In this document: piece after piece, positions 36,249 to 44,422 of the stretch | How the letters are laid out: each line of letters starts with the position of its first letter | Position numbering within the stretch: the first letter of the stretch is position 1 | Source: Oceanicella sp. SM1341 | GTDB lineage: Bacteria > Pseudomonadota > Alphaproteobacteria > Rhodobacterales > Rhodobacteraceae | Direction of reading: 5' to 3' | Assembly (NCBI RefSeq): GCF_003448965.1 | Contig: NZ_QRGC01000028.1 | Span: forward strand, 24,724-88,723 | Length of the DNA: 64,000 nucleotides | Program-made: the position numbers and the translations under genes | Notes under the pieces: model-generated | What the model was told of the DNA's origin: nothing | Database searches by the model: none | The model's input: only the letters and a program-made list of their open reading frames with translations

Positions 36249-37175
36249 TCAGCTCATGTCGCGCACCCGCCCCGGGCTCAGCCGCCCGGTGAGCGCGTGC
36301 AGAAGGGCCAGCAGGTTCCCCCCCAGCCGCCCGCGCCGGTCCACCCAGGGCTCGGGGCGGAGCGCCCGCCCCGCATTGGCGATCAGGTTGCGCTTCATCT
36401 GCGCGAAGGCCCGCCCGCGCGACATGGTGCCCTTGCGGCTCAGATACACCGGGTTGGCGATCTGCGAATAGCCCAGCCGCCGCCCCGGCGAGCGCCCGCG
36501 CTTCGAGCCCAGGTGCACCCCGCGCAGCCGCGCGCTCTTCACGATGCGCCCGTGTGCGGCGATCTGCCGGCTGAAATCCACGTCCTCCAGCCAGGCGTAG
36601 AAGGGCAGCCCCTCGTCGAAGGCGAGCCCATGCGCGCGCACCGGCGCCAGCCGCACCACCATGTTGCAGCCATAGCCGTTGTAGGCCTCCGCCAGCCCGT
36701 CGCCCTCCCCCATGCCCGGCGCGGGCGGGGCCACCTGCAGCGCCGCCATCCCCTCGGCCAGGCTCAGCCCCGGCCCGAGGATCCCGTCGGCCAGCACCGT
36801 GCCCGTGGCCATCACCACGTCGGGCGCCTGCAGGAACAGCCGCTCCGTCTCGGCCAGGAACTCCGGGCAGGGCAGGAAATCATCGTCGAGGAACACCATG
36901 AGATCGGCCTCCGGCGCCGCGCGCATCAGCGCGTTGCGCTGGTTGCACAGCCCGCGCGGCGCGCTCACCACCGCCGAGGGCCCGGGATAGCCCGCCCCCA
37001 GCCGCCCGGCGTCGAGATCGGCGCGCGGGTCGGCCGGGCAGATCAGCAGCCGGTCGGCCGGCCGGGTCTGCCGGGCGAGGAGGTCGATCGTGTCGGCCAG
37101 CACCTCGCGCCGCCCCGCGGTGGCGATGGCGATGGCGATATTCAGTCGGTTGGGGGTCGGCCGGTCGGGGGTCAT
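36249..37175 (-). CDS. Family 2 glycosyltransferase
   Basis: A 308-residue GT-A fold transferase that adds a sugar to the lipid-linked EPS unit. The nucleotide-binding start is NIAIAIATAGRREVLADTI; the metal-binding DxD is in LMVFLDDDFLP; and the catalytic-type motif FYAWLEDVDFSRQI is clear. The C-terminus (HALTGRLSPGRV) has no membrane helix, so it is likely soluble or peripheral. AGAGGAG lies 11 bases before the start. Donor and acceptor sugars are unknown. It is alone on the minus strand, convergent with wzx. Confidence 0.88.
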   Translation of the reverse strand: MTPDRPTPNRLNIAIAIATAGRREVLADTIDLLARQTRPADRLLICPADPRADLDAGRLGAGYPGPSAVVSAPRGLCNQRNALMRAAPEADLMVFLDDDFLPCPEFLAETERLFLQAPDVVMATGTVLADGILGPGLSLAEGMAALQVAPPAPGMGEGDGLAEAYNGYGCNMVVRLAPVRAHGLAFDEGLPFYAWLEDVDFSRQIAAHGRIVKSARLRGVHLGSKRGRSPGRRLGYSQIANPVYLSRKGTMSRGRAFAQMKRNLIANAGRALRPEPWVDRRGRLGGNLLALLHALTGRLSPGRVRDMS

Positions 37176-37579
37176 GGGCGATGTGCTCCTCTGCGCCGCC
37201 TGTGTCCGGATGCGCCATTGACGCGGCGCATCCGAGACGAAAGGATCAGGGATATTGAGATGGCCTGTCCCGCGCGGGGCAGGCCGGAAGAGCGCCCCCG
37301 GCCCTCGTGCCGGGAGCAGGTTCGAAAGTCGTTTTTGCCGGGCCGGTGTTTCCGGCCCTCCATTGCAGTTCGCATCCCCGGGGCCAGGCTCCGGGCCCGC
37401 CTCCGCGTTTTGTTCCGGAGGGGCGCCCGGCCAGGCGAGACGGCCCGGCTCCCGGCTCCGTGCGTGGTCAGGTCAGGTATGATGTCAGCAGTTCTCCCGC
37501 CGGTGGCGCCCCGCCCCGGCAGCATTCTCCCGCCCCGTGTCGCCGGCGCCCCGCGCCGCCCCGCGCCGGGAGCCCTCTC
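37176..37579. other. 404-bp divergent intergenic region
   Basis: It separates GT2 (leftward) from the DUF707 gene (rightward). An open frame in phase with DUF707 extends back to 37307 but its codons look non-coding, Arg/Pro/Gly rich. I saw no clear promoter or repeat. Confidence 0.4.
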
Positions 37580-38470
37580 TTGAGCCCCGCGCCGCGCCGT
37601 TTCCTGCTGGTCTCGCGCGTGGGCGCGCAGAGCCTGCATGCCGGCTGGATCGCCCCGGGCGAGGACCGGCTCTACGATGTCTTCCTCTCCGCCTACGACC
37701 CCGCGCTGCCCGAGATCACCGGCGAGGGCCTGTTCTTCGAGCGCCGCGAGGGCACCAAGGTGGCGGGCTATGCCGGCTTTCTCGACGATCACGCCGCCCT
37801 GCTCGGCCGCTACAGCCATGTCGCCTTCTTCGACGAGGACCTCGCCGCCGATGTCGCCACCCTCAACGGGCTCTTCGCCTGCTGCGCCGAGCATGACCTG
37901 CGCCTGGCCCAGCCCGCCCTCACCCTCGACAGCCATTTCTCCTTCGCCGCCCTGCTGCAGCAGAAGAGCTTCCGGCTGCGCTACGTGAACTTCGTCGAGA
38001 TGATGTGCCCGGTGTTCCGCGCCGACGCGCTGCAGCAGGTGCGCCCGCTGTTCGGCATGGGGCTGGAGAGCGGCATCGACCTTGCCTGGTGCAACCTGCT
38101 CTACCGCTCGCCGCGCGATTTCGCGGTGATCGACGCCTTCCCGGTCACCCACACCCGGCCGGTGGGCGCGCAGAAGGAGCGCAACGGCTTCGAGGGCGCG
38201 CGCGGCTACGAGGACGACATCGGCACCGTGCTGGGCCTGTTCGAGCTGCCCTGGCTGAGCTGCGTGCCCTACGCGGCCGAAACCCGCTCCGGCCGCCCGG
38301 TGACCTCGCGCGCCCGGCTGCTGCTCGGCGCGCTCGGCCTCGCGGCGGCCCCCTTCCGCCAGCGCCCCGTCGCGCGGCGGCTCAAGGCCATCGCCCTGCA
38401 CTGGTACCACCTGGTCGAGCGCCCGCCGCGCAACATCCCGCGCGGCCTGCCCGCCAGCCTGCGGAGCTGA
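37580..38470 (+). CDS. DUF707-family protein
   Basis: A 296-residue protein of the DUF707 family, found in EPS clusters and in plants but of unknown biochemistry. The family-like segments are FLLVSRVGAQSLHAGWI, VAFFDEDLAADVATLNGLF, LRLAQPALTLDSHFSF, YVNFVEMMCPVF and FPVTHTRPVG. The TTG at 37580 follows GGGAG seven bases upstream; no ATG fits. The DED and HTRPVG features recall GT-A glycosyltransferases, so it may be one. It ends 11 bp from the convergent wzy gene. Confidence 0.7.
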   Translation: MSPAPRRFLLVSRVGAQSLHAGWIAPGEDRLYDVFLSAYDPALPEITGEGLFFERREGTKVAGYAGFLDDHAALLGRYSHVAFFDEDLAADVATLNGLFACCAEHDLRLAQPALTLDSHFSFAALLQQKSFRLRYVNFVEMMCPVFRADALQQVRPLFGMGLESGIDLAWCNLLYRSPRDFAVIDAFPVTHTRPVGAQKERNGFEGARGYEDDIGTVLGLFELPWLSCVPYAAETRSGRPVTSRARLLLGALGLAAAPFRQRPVARRLKAIALHWYHLVERPPRNIPRGLPASLRS

Positions 38471-38481
38471 GGGCCCGCCGC

Positions 38482-39933
38482 TCATGCCGGCAGCGCCCCG
38501 GCCGGCCGGCCGGGGCCGGGGGCGGCCCTCGCCACCCGCTCGCGCGCCGCGCGCCGCTCGCCGGCGAGCGCCACGGCGGTGATCAGCCCGTACTGGAAGG
38601 CCACCATCGGCCCGGGGTCGGGGGTGGTGCCCACCAGCAGCACCAGCACGAAGCCCGGCGGGTAGGCCCAGCGGATGCCCGAGATCATCGCCGCCCCCTC
38701 CGCGTCCTGCGGGTGGGCGCGGCGGGTGAAGGTGCGCAGCAGGAAGACGGCATAGAAGAACGCCCCGGCAAAGCCGGTGTTGCTCGCCACCGCCACGGCG
38801 AAGTTCGAGGCCCGGGTCGAGCCCACGCCCACCCCCAGCCCCCAGGTGTCGAGCGCCGCCTGCCAGGAGACCGCGGTCCACATGCCGCGCTCCTCGAAGG
38901 AGCTCGAGGAGGTCTTCTGCAGCACCATCCGGTCGATCATCGCCACCAGCGGGTCGAGCACCGCGGGGTGGAAGGCCACGACGGCGGTGAGGGCGCCGAA
39001 CCCCGCGAAGGCCAGCCAGAACTCCGCCGCGAGCCCCCGCCTGCGGTAGGCGCCGCGCTTCAGCGCGCCCGCCCGCCAGGCCCATTCCATCACCACCATG
39101 CAGATGAACAGCGCGAGGCCCACATAGGTGGCCGAGGAGGTGGAGAACCAGCCGAACAGCACCAGCCCGCCGCAGAGCAGCGGCGCGCGCCGGTTGCGCA
39201 GCCGCTCGTCGCGGATCGCGCGGCGCAGGAACCACAGCGCGGTGAGCATGGCGATGCACACCGAGCCGTAGGAGGAGGCCTCGGGCATCAGCCCCACCAC
39301 GCGCTTGGCGCCCAGCACCTCCACGTCGGTGAGCAGCGCGTAGGAGGCGGTGCGGAACGGCGCCAGCACCGGCTCCAGCGGCACGAACTGGGTGGCATAG
39401 TCGAGCGCCCCGGTCACCAGGGTCATCGTGGCGCCGAGGCAGAGCGCGCGCAGCGCGTGCTGGCGCATCTCGGCCCCCTGCAGCAGCCGCGAGAAGGCCA
39501 CCACCGCCAGCACCGAGATGGTGAGATAGGTGAGCTGCGAGATGTTCTGCGTGCTCGGCATCAGCGGCGCTGCCTGCGACAGCAGCCCCCGCACCGGGAT
39601 CACCCCCACCGTGCCGGCGAAGATCCGCGGCATGGTGAAGGTGGTGAGCACCGCCACCAGCCAGAAGGCGAAGAGCCACATCAGCCGCCGCTCCTCGATG
39701 GCCGAGGTGATGACATAGGCCAGCGCCCGCTGCCCCATGAACATCCGCGCCGTGATCAGCAGCGCCACGATGGGCGTGGGCGTGAAGGTGAGCCCGCCGA
39801 GCGCCTCCGGCGGCACCACGGCGAAGGCCCCGAAGGGCATGGAGCCGAAGAACAGGTACAGCAGCACCGGCTTGCGGCTCACCAGCCCCCAGATGGCAAA
39901 GCCCCAGAACAGCGCGAGCGGCAGGAACACCAT
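38482..39933 (-). CDS. Wzy-type polysaccharide polymerase (ExoQ-like)
   Basis: A 483-residue protein with about eleven hydrophobic helices. VVGLMPEASSYGSVCIAML is typical of the ExoQ/Wzy O-antigen polymerase or ligase family, and a large periplasmic loop lies in the second half (about 330-400). It would join lipid-linked repeat units in the periplasm. It is followed 7 bp later by GH16, a usual pairing of polymerase and endoglycanase. A second Wzy-like gene is at 47147. Confidence 0.78.
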   Translation of the reverse strand: MVFLPLALFWGFAIWGLVSRKPVLLYLFFGSMPFGAFAVVPPEALGGLTFTPTPIVALLITARMFMGQRALAYVITSAIEERRLMWLFAFWLVAVLTTFTMPRIFAGTVGVIPVRGLLSQAAPLMPSTQNISQLTYLTISVLAVVAFSRLLQGAEMRQHALRALCLGATMTLVTGALDYATQFVPLEPVLAPFRTASYALLTDVEVLGAKRVVGLMPEASSYGSVCIAMLTALWFLRRAIRDERLRNRRAPLLCGGLVLFGWFSTSSATYVGLALFICMVVMEWAWRAGALKRGAYRRRGLAAEFWLAFAGFGALTAVVAFHPAVLDPLVAMIDRMVLQKTSSSSFEERGMWTAVSWQAALDTWGLGVGVGSTRASNFAVAVASNTGFAGAFFYAVFLLRTFTRRAHPQDAEGAAMISGIRWAYPPGFVLVLLVGTTPDPGPMVAFQYGLITAVALAGERRAARERVARAAPGPGRPAGALPA

Positions 39934-39940
39934 CGCCCCC

Positions 39941-40750
39941 TCACTCCGGCAGGGCGTAGACCCGCACGTGATCCACCAGGAGATACGAGGGGTCGGGGGT
40001 CTCGTCGATCGGCCAGCCCGAGCCGAGCGCGAGGTTCACCAGCGGGTAGAAGGGCATGTCGAACTCCGGCGGGCGCGGCACGTCCCACACCGCCCGGCGG
40101 TCGAAGTAGAAGGTGATGTGGTTCTCCTCCAGCAGCACGCCCCAGCTGTGGAAGGCCTCGGCCAGCGGCGCGCCCACGGTGGTGCGATGGGTGCGGCTGC
40201 GGTCCTCGCCGCCGGTGCGCGCGCCCCAGACATGGATCTTGCTCGAGAAGCGCTCGGGCATGTGGCCGTAATGCTCCATCACGTCGATCTCGGCCGACAT
40301 CGCGCTGCGGTCGAGCCCCATCAGCCAGAAGGCCGGCCACACGCCCTTGCCCGGCGGCACGCGCATCCGCGCCTCGAAATACCCCGTGCGCGCCGAGAAG
40401 CCGCGCCCCTGCGGGTCGGTGGCCGAGAGCAGGCCGGCGCGCCAGTGCCCGTCCGCCTCGCGCCGCGCCTCGATGCTGAGCACGCCGTCGTCTTGCGTGA
40501 AGGGAAAGCCCGGCCCGGGGTCGGTGAACTCGGCATCGCCGAAATCGCCGTTCCAGGGCGTGTGGGCGATCCAGCGCGAGGGCCGCTCCCCCCAGGGGGT
40601 GACATCGAGGGGGGCGTCGAACTCCTCGGCAAAGACGAGGGTCCAGCCCTCGGGATCGATCAGGCTCTCGCTCGCCGCCGGGGGCGAGGCCAGCAGGCCG
40701 AGCGCGAGGGCGAGGGCGTGCATGAAACGGGGCATGAAGCGATCGGGCAT
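39941..40750 (-). CDS. Secreted GH16-family endoglycanase
   Basis: A 269-residue glycoside hydrolase of family 16 with a signal peptide (about 8-27). The catalytic motif ExDxxE is seen as EIDVMEHYG (E154, D156, E159); YFEARMRVPPGKGVWPAFWL precedes it, as in the family, and DHVRVYALPE ends it. ExoK-type members trim succinoglycan; here it would cut the EPS or a beta-glucan. AAAGGA lies seven bases before the ATG. It follows the GT4 gene by 69 bp. Confidence 0.92.
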   Translation of the reverse strand: MPDRFMPRFMHALALALGLLASPPAASESLIDPEGWTLVFAEEFDAPLDVTPWGERPSRWIAHTPWNGDFGDAEFTDPGPGFPFTQDDGVLSIEARREADGHWRAGLLSATDPQGRGFSARTGYFEARMRVPPGKGVWPAFWLMGLDRSAMSAEIDVMEHYGHMPERFSSKIHVWGARTGGEDRSRTHRTTVGAPLAEAFHSWGVLLEENHITFYFDRRAVWDVPRPPEFDMPFYPLVNLALGSGWPIDETPDPSYLLVDHVRVYALPE

Positions 40751-40819
40751 GGGGCCGGTCCTTTCCGTCCCGGGCGGGGGGGTGCGGGCGGACGCGGGCC
40801 CGCTCCCCCGCCGGGGGGC

Positions 40820-41920
40820 TCAGAGCGTGTCGATCACCGCGCGCATGCCGCGGCGGAAGGCGTCCTCGTCGTAGCGGGCGGCATGGGCGGTGAGGGCGGC
40901 GGGGTCGAGCCGGTCCAGCCCCTCGCGCTCGAAGGCCTCCACCGCCGCGATCAGCCCCTCCACGCTCTGCTCCTCGAAGAGCAGGCCGGTCTCGCGGTCG
41001 CGGATGGTGTCGAGCGCGCCGCCCTTGGCATAGGCGATCACCGGGCGGCCGGAGGCCATCACCTCCACCGGGATGATGCCGAAATCCTCCTCGCCGGGGA
41101 AAACCAGGCCGCGGCAGCGGGCGAAATGGTGCTTCAGCTCGGCGAAGGGCACCTTGCCGAGGAACTGCACGCTGTCGCCGGCGCTCTTCTCGAGGCTCCC
41201 GCGCTCCTCGCCGCCGCCGATCACCACCAGCCTGCGCTTCATGCGGCTGAAGGCCTCCACCGCGATGTCGGGGCGCTTGTAGCGCACCAGCTCGCCCGCG
41301 AGCAGGTAGTAATCCCCCTGCTCCTCCCGCGGCACGGGCGCGAAATCCTGCACCGCCACGGGCGGGAACACCACGTCGGCCTCCCGGCGCCAGAAGCGGG
41401 TGATGCGGTTGGCGACATGGTTGGAATTGGCCACGAACCGGTCCACCCGGGCCGCACTCGTCACGTCCCAGATCCGCAGCTTGTGGGCGATGAGCGGCAT
41501 CGCGGCGCGGGCCAGCAGGCCGGCATTGTCGCGGTAGGGGTGGTACTGGTCCCAGATGTAGCGCATCGGCGAGTGGCAGTAGCAGACATGCCGGGCATCG
41601 GGGCCGGGGATGATGCCCTTGGCCGGGCCGGCCTCGCTCGACAGGATCAGGTCGTAGCCGGTGAGGTCGAGCTGCTCGAGCGCATAGGGCATCAGCGGCA
41701 GGTAATGCTTGTAGAGCCGCCGCGCCGCGGGCAGGCGCGAGATGAAGCTGGTGGTCACCTTGCGGGCGCGGATCACGTCATCCACCCCGTCGGGGTCGTA
41801 GACATGGGTGAAGATGTCGGCCTGGGGGTACATCTCGCACAGCGCGCGCAGCACCTTCTCGCCGCCGCGCATGTGGAACAGCCAGTAATGGACGATGGCA
41901 ACCTTCATTCGGGGCTTCAT
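40820..41920 (-). CDS. GT4-type glycosyltransferase
   Basis: A 366-residue GT-B transferase. The N-terminal segment MKVAIVHYWLFHMRGGEKVL binds the acceptor side; HVCYCHSPMRYIWDQYHPYR is typical of this group; the C-terminal GEEDFGIIPVEVMASGRPVI has the E-x7-E donor motif. The start at 41920 (MKPRMKV) has GAGG upstream; ATG 41908 is an alternative, and the open frame to 42475 is a shadow of exoY. It probably adds a hexose to the repeat unit. It is downstream of the ExoY-type gene but separated by a hairpin. Confidence 0.88.
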   Translation of the reverse strand: MKPRMKVAIVHYWLFHMRGGEKVLRALCEMYPQADIFTHVYDPDGVDDVIRARKVTTSFISRLPAARRLYKHYLPLMPYALEQLDLTGYDLILSSEAGPAKGIIPGPDARHVCYCHSPMRYIWDQYHPYRDNAGLLARAAMPLIAHKLRIWDVTSAARVDRFVANSNHVANRITRFWRREADVVFPPVAVQDFAPVPREEQGDYYLLAGELVRYKRPDIAVEAFSRMKRRLVVIGGGEERGSLEKSAGDSVQFLGKVPFAELKHHFARCRGLVFPGEEDFGIIPVEVMASGRPVIAYAKGGALDTIRDRETGLLFEEQSVEGLIAAVEAFEREGLDRLDPAALTAHAARYDEDAFRRGMRAVIDTL

Positions 41921-42040
41921 GCGGGGCCTCGTACGCGGCCTTGTGCGGGGCCGCCCCGCTGCGGCGGGCCGGCGCGGCCGCCGGACAGGATGAAAGACAT
42001 GAAGAAACTCACTTGTGACGCGAAATCGACGGGTTACGGG

Positions 42041-42085
42041 AAAGGCCCCCGCGCCGCGATGCCGGCGCGGGAGGGCGCGGGGGCC
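42041..42085 (-). terminator. Terminator after the exoY-type gene
   Basis: GGCCCCCGCGCC and GGCGCGGGGGCC form a 12-bp stem with an inner GC-rich stem. On the minus strand TTTCCC follows. It lies in the 188-bp gap between exoY and GT4 and probably lowers read-through. Confidence 0.65.
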
Positions 42086-42108
42086 GGGGGAGCGCCCCGG
42101 CCGGGGGC

Positions 42109-42792
42109 TCAATAGGCCCCGCGCCCGCTGAGCATCATCCGCGCGGTGCGCAGCACGATGCGGATGTCCCCGGCAAAGCTCCAGGAGCGCACGTAATCGG
42201 CATCGAGGCTCACGCGCTGCTCGTAGCTCGTGTCGCTGCGCCCGCCCACCTGCCAGGGCCCGGTGAGGCCGGGGCGCACCGAGAGGTAGAGCGGCGCGTG
42301 CACGCCGTAGCGGATCAGCTCCTCGCGCACCACCGGCCGGGGGCCGACCACGCTCATCTCGCCGCGCAGCACGTTGAACACCTGGGGCAGCTCGTCGAGG
42401 CTGGTGCGGCGCAGGAAGCGGCCCACCGCGCCGAGGATGCGCGGGTCGTCGCGCAGCTTGCGGGTCTCGAGCCACTCGGCCAGCGCCTCGGGGTGCTCGG
42501 CGAGGTGCCGGGCCAGGATCTCGTCGGCCTCCCGGCGCATGGTGCGGAACTTGAGGCAGGCGAAGGGCCTGCCGTCACGCCCCACCCGCTCGTGGCGGAA
42601 CAGCACCGGCGCGCGGTCGGTCAGCAGGATCATCAGGGGGACGATGAGGAACACCGGAAGTGCCAGGCCGATCAGGCCGAGGCTGAACAGGACGTCGAAG
42701 AACCGCTTGCTCCGGCTGCTCGCACCCCGGGAGGGGGGGAAGAGCACCCCGCCCGCCTCGACCCGGGCCTCGCCTACATCTCGTCCGATCAT
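42109..42792 (-). CDS. exoY: ExoY-type undecaprenyl-phosphate sugar phosphotransferase
   Basis: The priming enzyme of EPS synthesis, which moves a sugar-1-phosphate (galactose- or glucose-type) to undecaprenyl phosphate. One membrane helix (about 30-55, FFDVLFSLGLIGLALPVFLI) precedes the catalytic domain with FACLKFRTM, DELPQVFNVLRGEMSVVGPR and RPGLTGPWQVGGRSD. Length of 227 residues fits ExoY, without the extra N-terminal helices of WbaP. Its upstream region (42793-43094) is AT-rich with a complex inverted repeat. The symbol is by similarity; the sugar is unknown. Confidence 0.9.
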   Translation of the reverse strand: MIGRDVGEARVEAGGVLFPPSRGASSRSKRFFDVLFSLGLIGLALPVFLIVPLMILLTDRAPVLFRHERVGRDGRPFACLKFRTMRREADEILARHLAEHPEALAEWLETRKLRDDPRILGAVGRFLRRTSLDELPQVFNVLRGEMSVVGPRPVVREELIRYGVHAPLYLSVRPGLTGPWQVGGRSDTSYEQRVSLDADYVRSWSFAGDIRIVLRTARMMLSGRGAY

Positions 42793-43023
42793 TTTGCAGC
42801 CTTCTCAAATTGCGCGTTTCCGCAAACCTCCCCGAAGGCCTTCACGGCCAGCGGCGGCGGGTTTCGCACGGGCTTGGGCAACGCATATGACAGATACATT
42901 TATGAAAGTAACAGGAACAACGAAAATAACGGTGGCGGCCTTCAGGCCGTACAATACAAAACAACGCTCATGAAAATCGCAAAACTCACGCGTTATCGGA
43001 AAACCGAAAACATTACGCAGTAA

Positions 43024-43082
43024 AACAATCCGGCCTTACTGCTGCAACGCCGGATTGTTGCGTTGCAGCAGGATGCAGCAGG
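43024..43082. promoter_or_regulatory. Interlocked inverted repeats between wza and exoY
   Basis: CTGCTGCAACGC (43039-43050) pairs with GCGTTGCAGCAG (43060-43071) in a 12-bp hairpin. All nine loop bases (43051-43059) are complementary to 43024-43032. The arrangement is that of a pseudoknot, or of alternative hairpins. TGCAGCAGG is also directly repeated at 43064 and 43074. The site is 230 bp upstream of exoY and just after the wza stop. It may be an operator or a leader RNA switch. The AT-rich stretch 42793-43023 holds no gene. Confidence 0.5.
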
Positions 43083-43094
43083 CCCCGATTCCCA

Positions 43095-44240
43095 TCAAGG
43101 GGAGATATCGATCGGGGTCGGGTCGACGGAGGTGATCAGGCTGAGCACCTTATCGACCTCTTCCAGGAAGGCGTCTGAGACGAAGATCACATCCTCGTCC
43201 TTCATGTCGAAGACCTGGGCGGCGAACAGGGTGGTGGGGTTCGAGAAATCGAACTGGTAGATGGTCGGCACCACCTGGGTGGTGAAGCCGCTCACGTCGG
43301 CGCCCAGGTCGGCCAGCACGCTCACCGGGGTGCGGCGGTAGAGGAACACGCCGCGCCGGTCGGCCTGGCGGTTGACCATGCCGCGGGACTGGCCCATGGC
43401 CGCGGCCAGCGACAGCTCGGGGCGGGCGAACTCGTATTCGCCGTTCTGCGCCACGCCGCCCAGCACCACGAAGCGGTGCCGCACGTCCTCCACCTGGATC
43501 ACGTCACCCGGCCAGACACGGACATTGTAGACCGGCGAGGTGATCGCGGTGTCGAAGGGGATGGTGTAGCTGATGCCGTCGCGGGTGAGGGTGAGGGTGA
43601 GGTCGGAGGACTGTTTCAGCGGCCCCCCGGCCAGGCTCACCAGGTCGACCAGGCGCTGGTCCTCCAGGTCGAGGTTGAAGCGCCCGGGCTGGGCGACCTG
43701 GCCGATCACCGCGGCGCGCGAGGAGGCCCGGTTGGCGATGCGCACCACCACCGAGGGCTCGACGAGCACCTGGGAGAGCTGCGAGATCAGCCGGCTCTCG
43801 AACTGCTGGACGGTGAGGCCCGCGGCCTGCACCCGGCCCAGCGGCGGCACCTGCACCCGGCCGTCGGTGCCCACCTCCTGCAGCGGCAGCTGCGTGGTGG
43901 AGAGGGGCGAGACGCTCGACTGGGTGAAGTCGATGAAGCCGGTATCGCTCATCGAGACGATGCCGATCTCGATCTGGTCGGAGACCCCGATGGTCATGCG
44001 CGGCGGCGTGTCGTCCATGAAGAACGGCGCGCTGTCGGCCATGTTGTAGGCGAAGGCGGAGTTCACCTTGCGCGCCATGCTCTCGTCGAGCGTGACGAGG
44101 GCGAAGGGTTGCTTCGGCCCGGGAAGTGTCCGGACGGCAGCTGAGTCTGTGAGGATGGCCTGGGTGGTCGGCCCGGCCCCGGGAACCGCTTCACAGGCGG
44201 TAAGGGCCGTGCAGGCGAGGAGAAGGGCAAGTCTACGCAT
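43095..44240 (-). CDS. wza: Wza-type outer-membrane polysaccharide export lipoprotein
   Basis: The export channel for the EPS. The signal peptide has a lipobox LTAC with Cys16. The polysaccharide export domain (about 75-180) has DQIEIGIVSMSD and GRVQVPPLGRVQAAGLT, followed by two SLBB domains, for example AAVIGQVAQPGRFNL and HRFVVLGGVAQNGEYEF. The start at 44240 (MRRLALLLAC) has AGAGG upstream and is preferred over ATG 44291. Length is 381 residues. It follows wzc on the same strand after a 182-bp AT-rich promoter region. Confidence 0.93.
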   Translation of the reverse strand: MRRLALLLACTALTACEAVPGAGPTTQAILTDSAAVRTLPGPKQPFALVTLDESMARKVNSAFAYNMADSAPFFMDDTPPRMTIGVSDQIEIGIVSMSDTGFIDFTQSSVSPLSTTQLPLQEVGTDGRVQVPPLGRVQAAGLTVQQFESRLISQLSQVLVEPSVVVRIANRASSRAAVIGQVAQPGRFNLDLEDQRLVDLVSLAGGPLKQSSDLTLTLTRDGISYTIPFDTAITSPVYNVRVWPGDVIQVEDVRHRFVVLGGVAQNGEYEFARPELSLAAAMGQSRGMVNRQADRRGVFLYRRTPVSVLADLGADVSGFTTQVVPTIYQFDFSNPTTLFAAQVFDMKDEDVIFVSDAFLEEVDKVLSLITSVDPTPIDISP

Positions 44241-44319
44241 GGAACCTCTGACATTTTTTCGGCAACAGCTGGCTGCGGGCAAAATCCACAATCTGACGCC
44301 AAGACTTTTGAATTTTTCT

Positions 44320-44335
44320 TTAACGTGATGGTTAA
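44320..44335 (-). promoter_or_regulatory. CtrA-like TTAACCAT site upstream of wza
   Basis: On the minus strand it reads TTAACCAT followed by CACG and a second TTAA (TTAA-N8-TTAA). TTAACCAT is a second known form of the CtrA motif in Caulobacter. It lies about 80 bp before the wza start in the AT-rich gap. It could link EPS export to the flagellar regulator. Confidence 0.35.
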
Positions 44336-44422
44336 TATGTAGGCCGGTTCATGATCTCCGGTTTCGGTTTCGATGCAAAGCAAAATCGTTCCGCGGGCCC
44401 GGGAAACAGGGCGCGGAGGCTC

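Noticed and set aside
37307..37579. N-terminal extension of the DUF707 protein
   Set aside because: The frame is open but the residues are Arg/Pro/Gly-rich and unlike the family, and a ribosome binding site lies just before the TTG at 37580.
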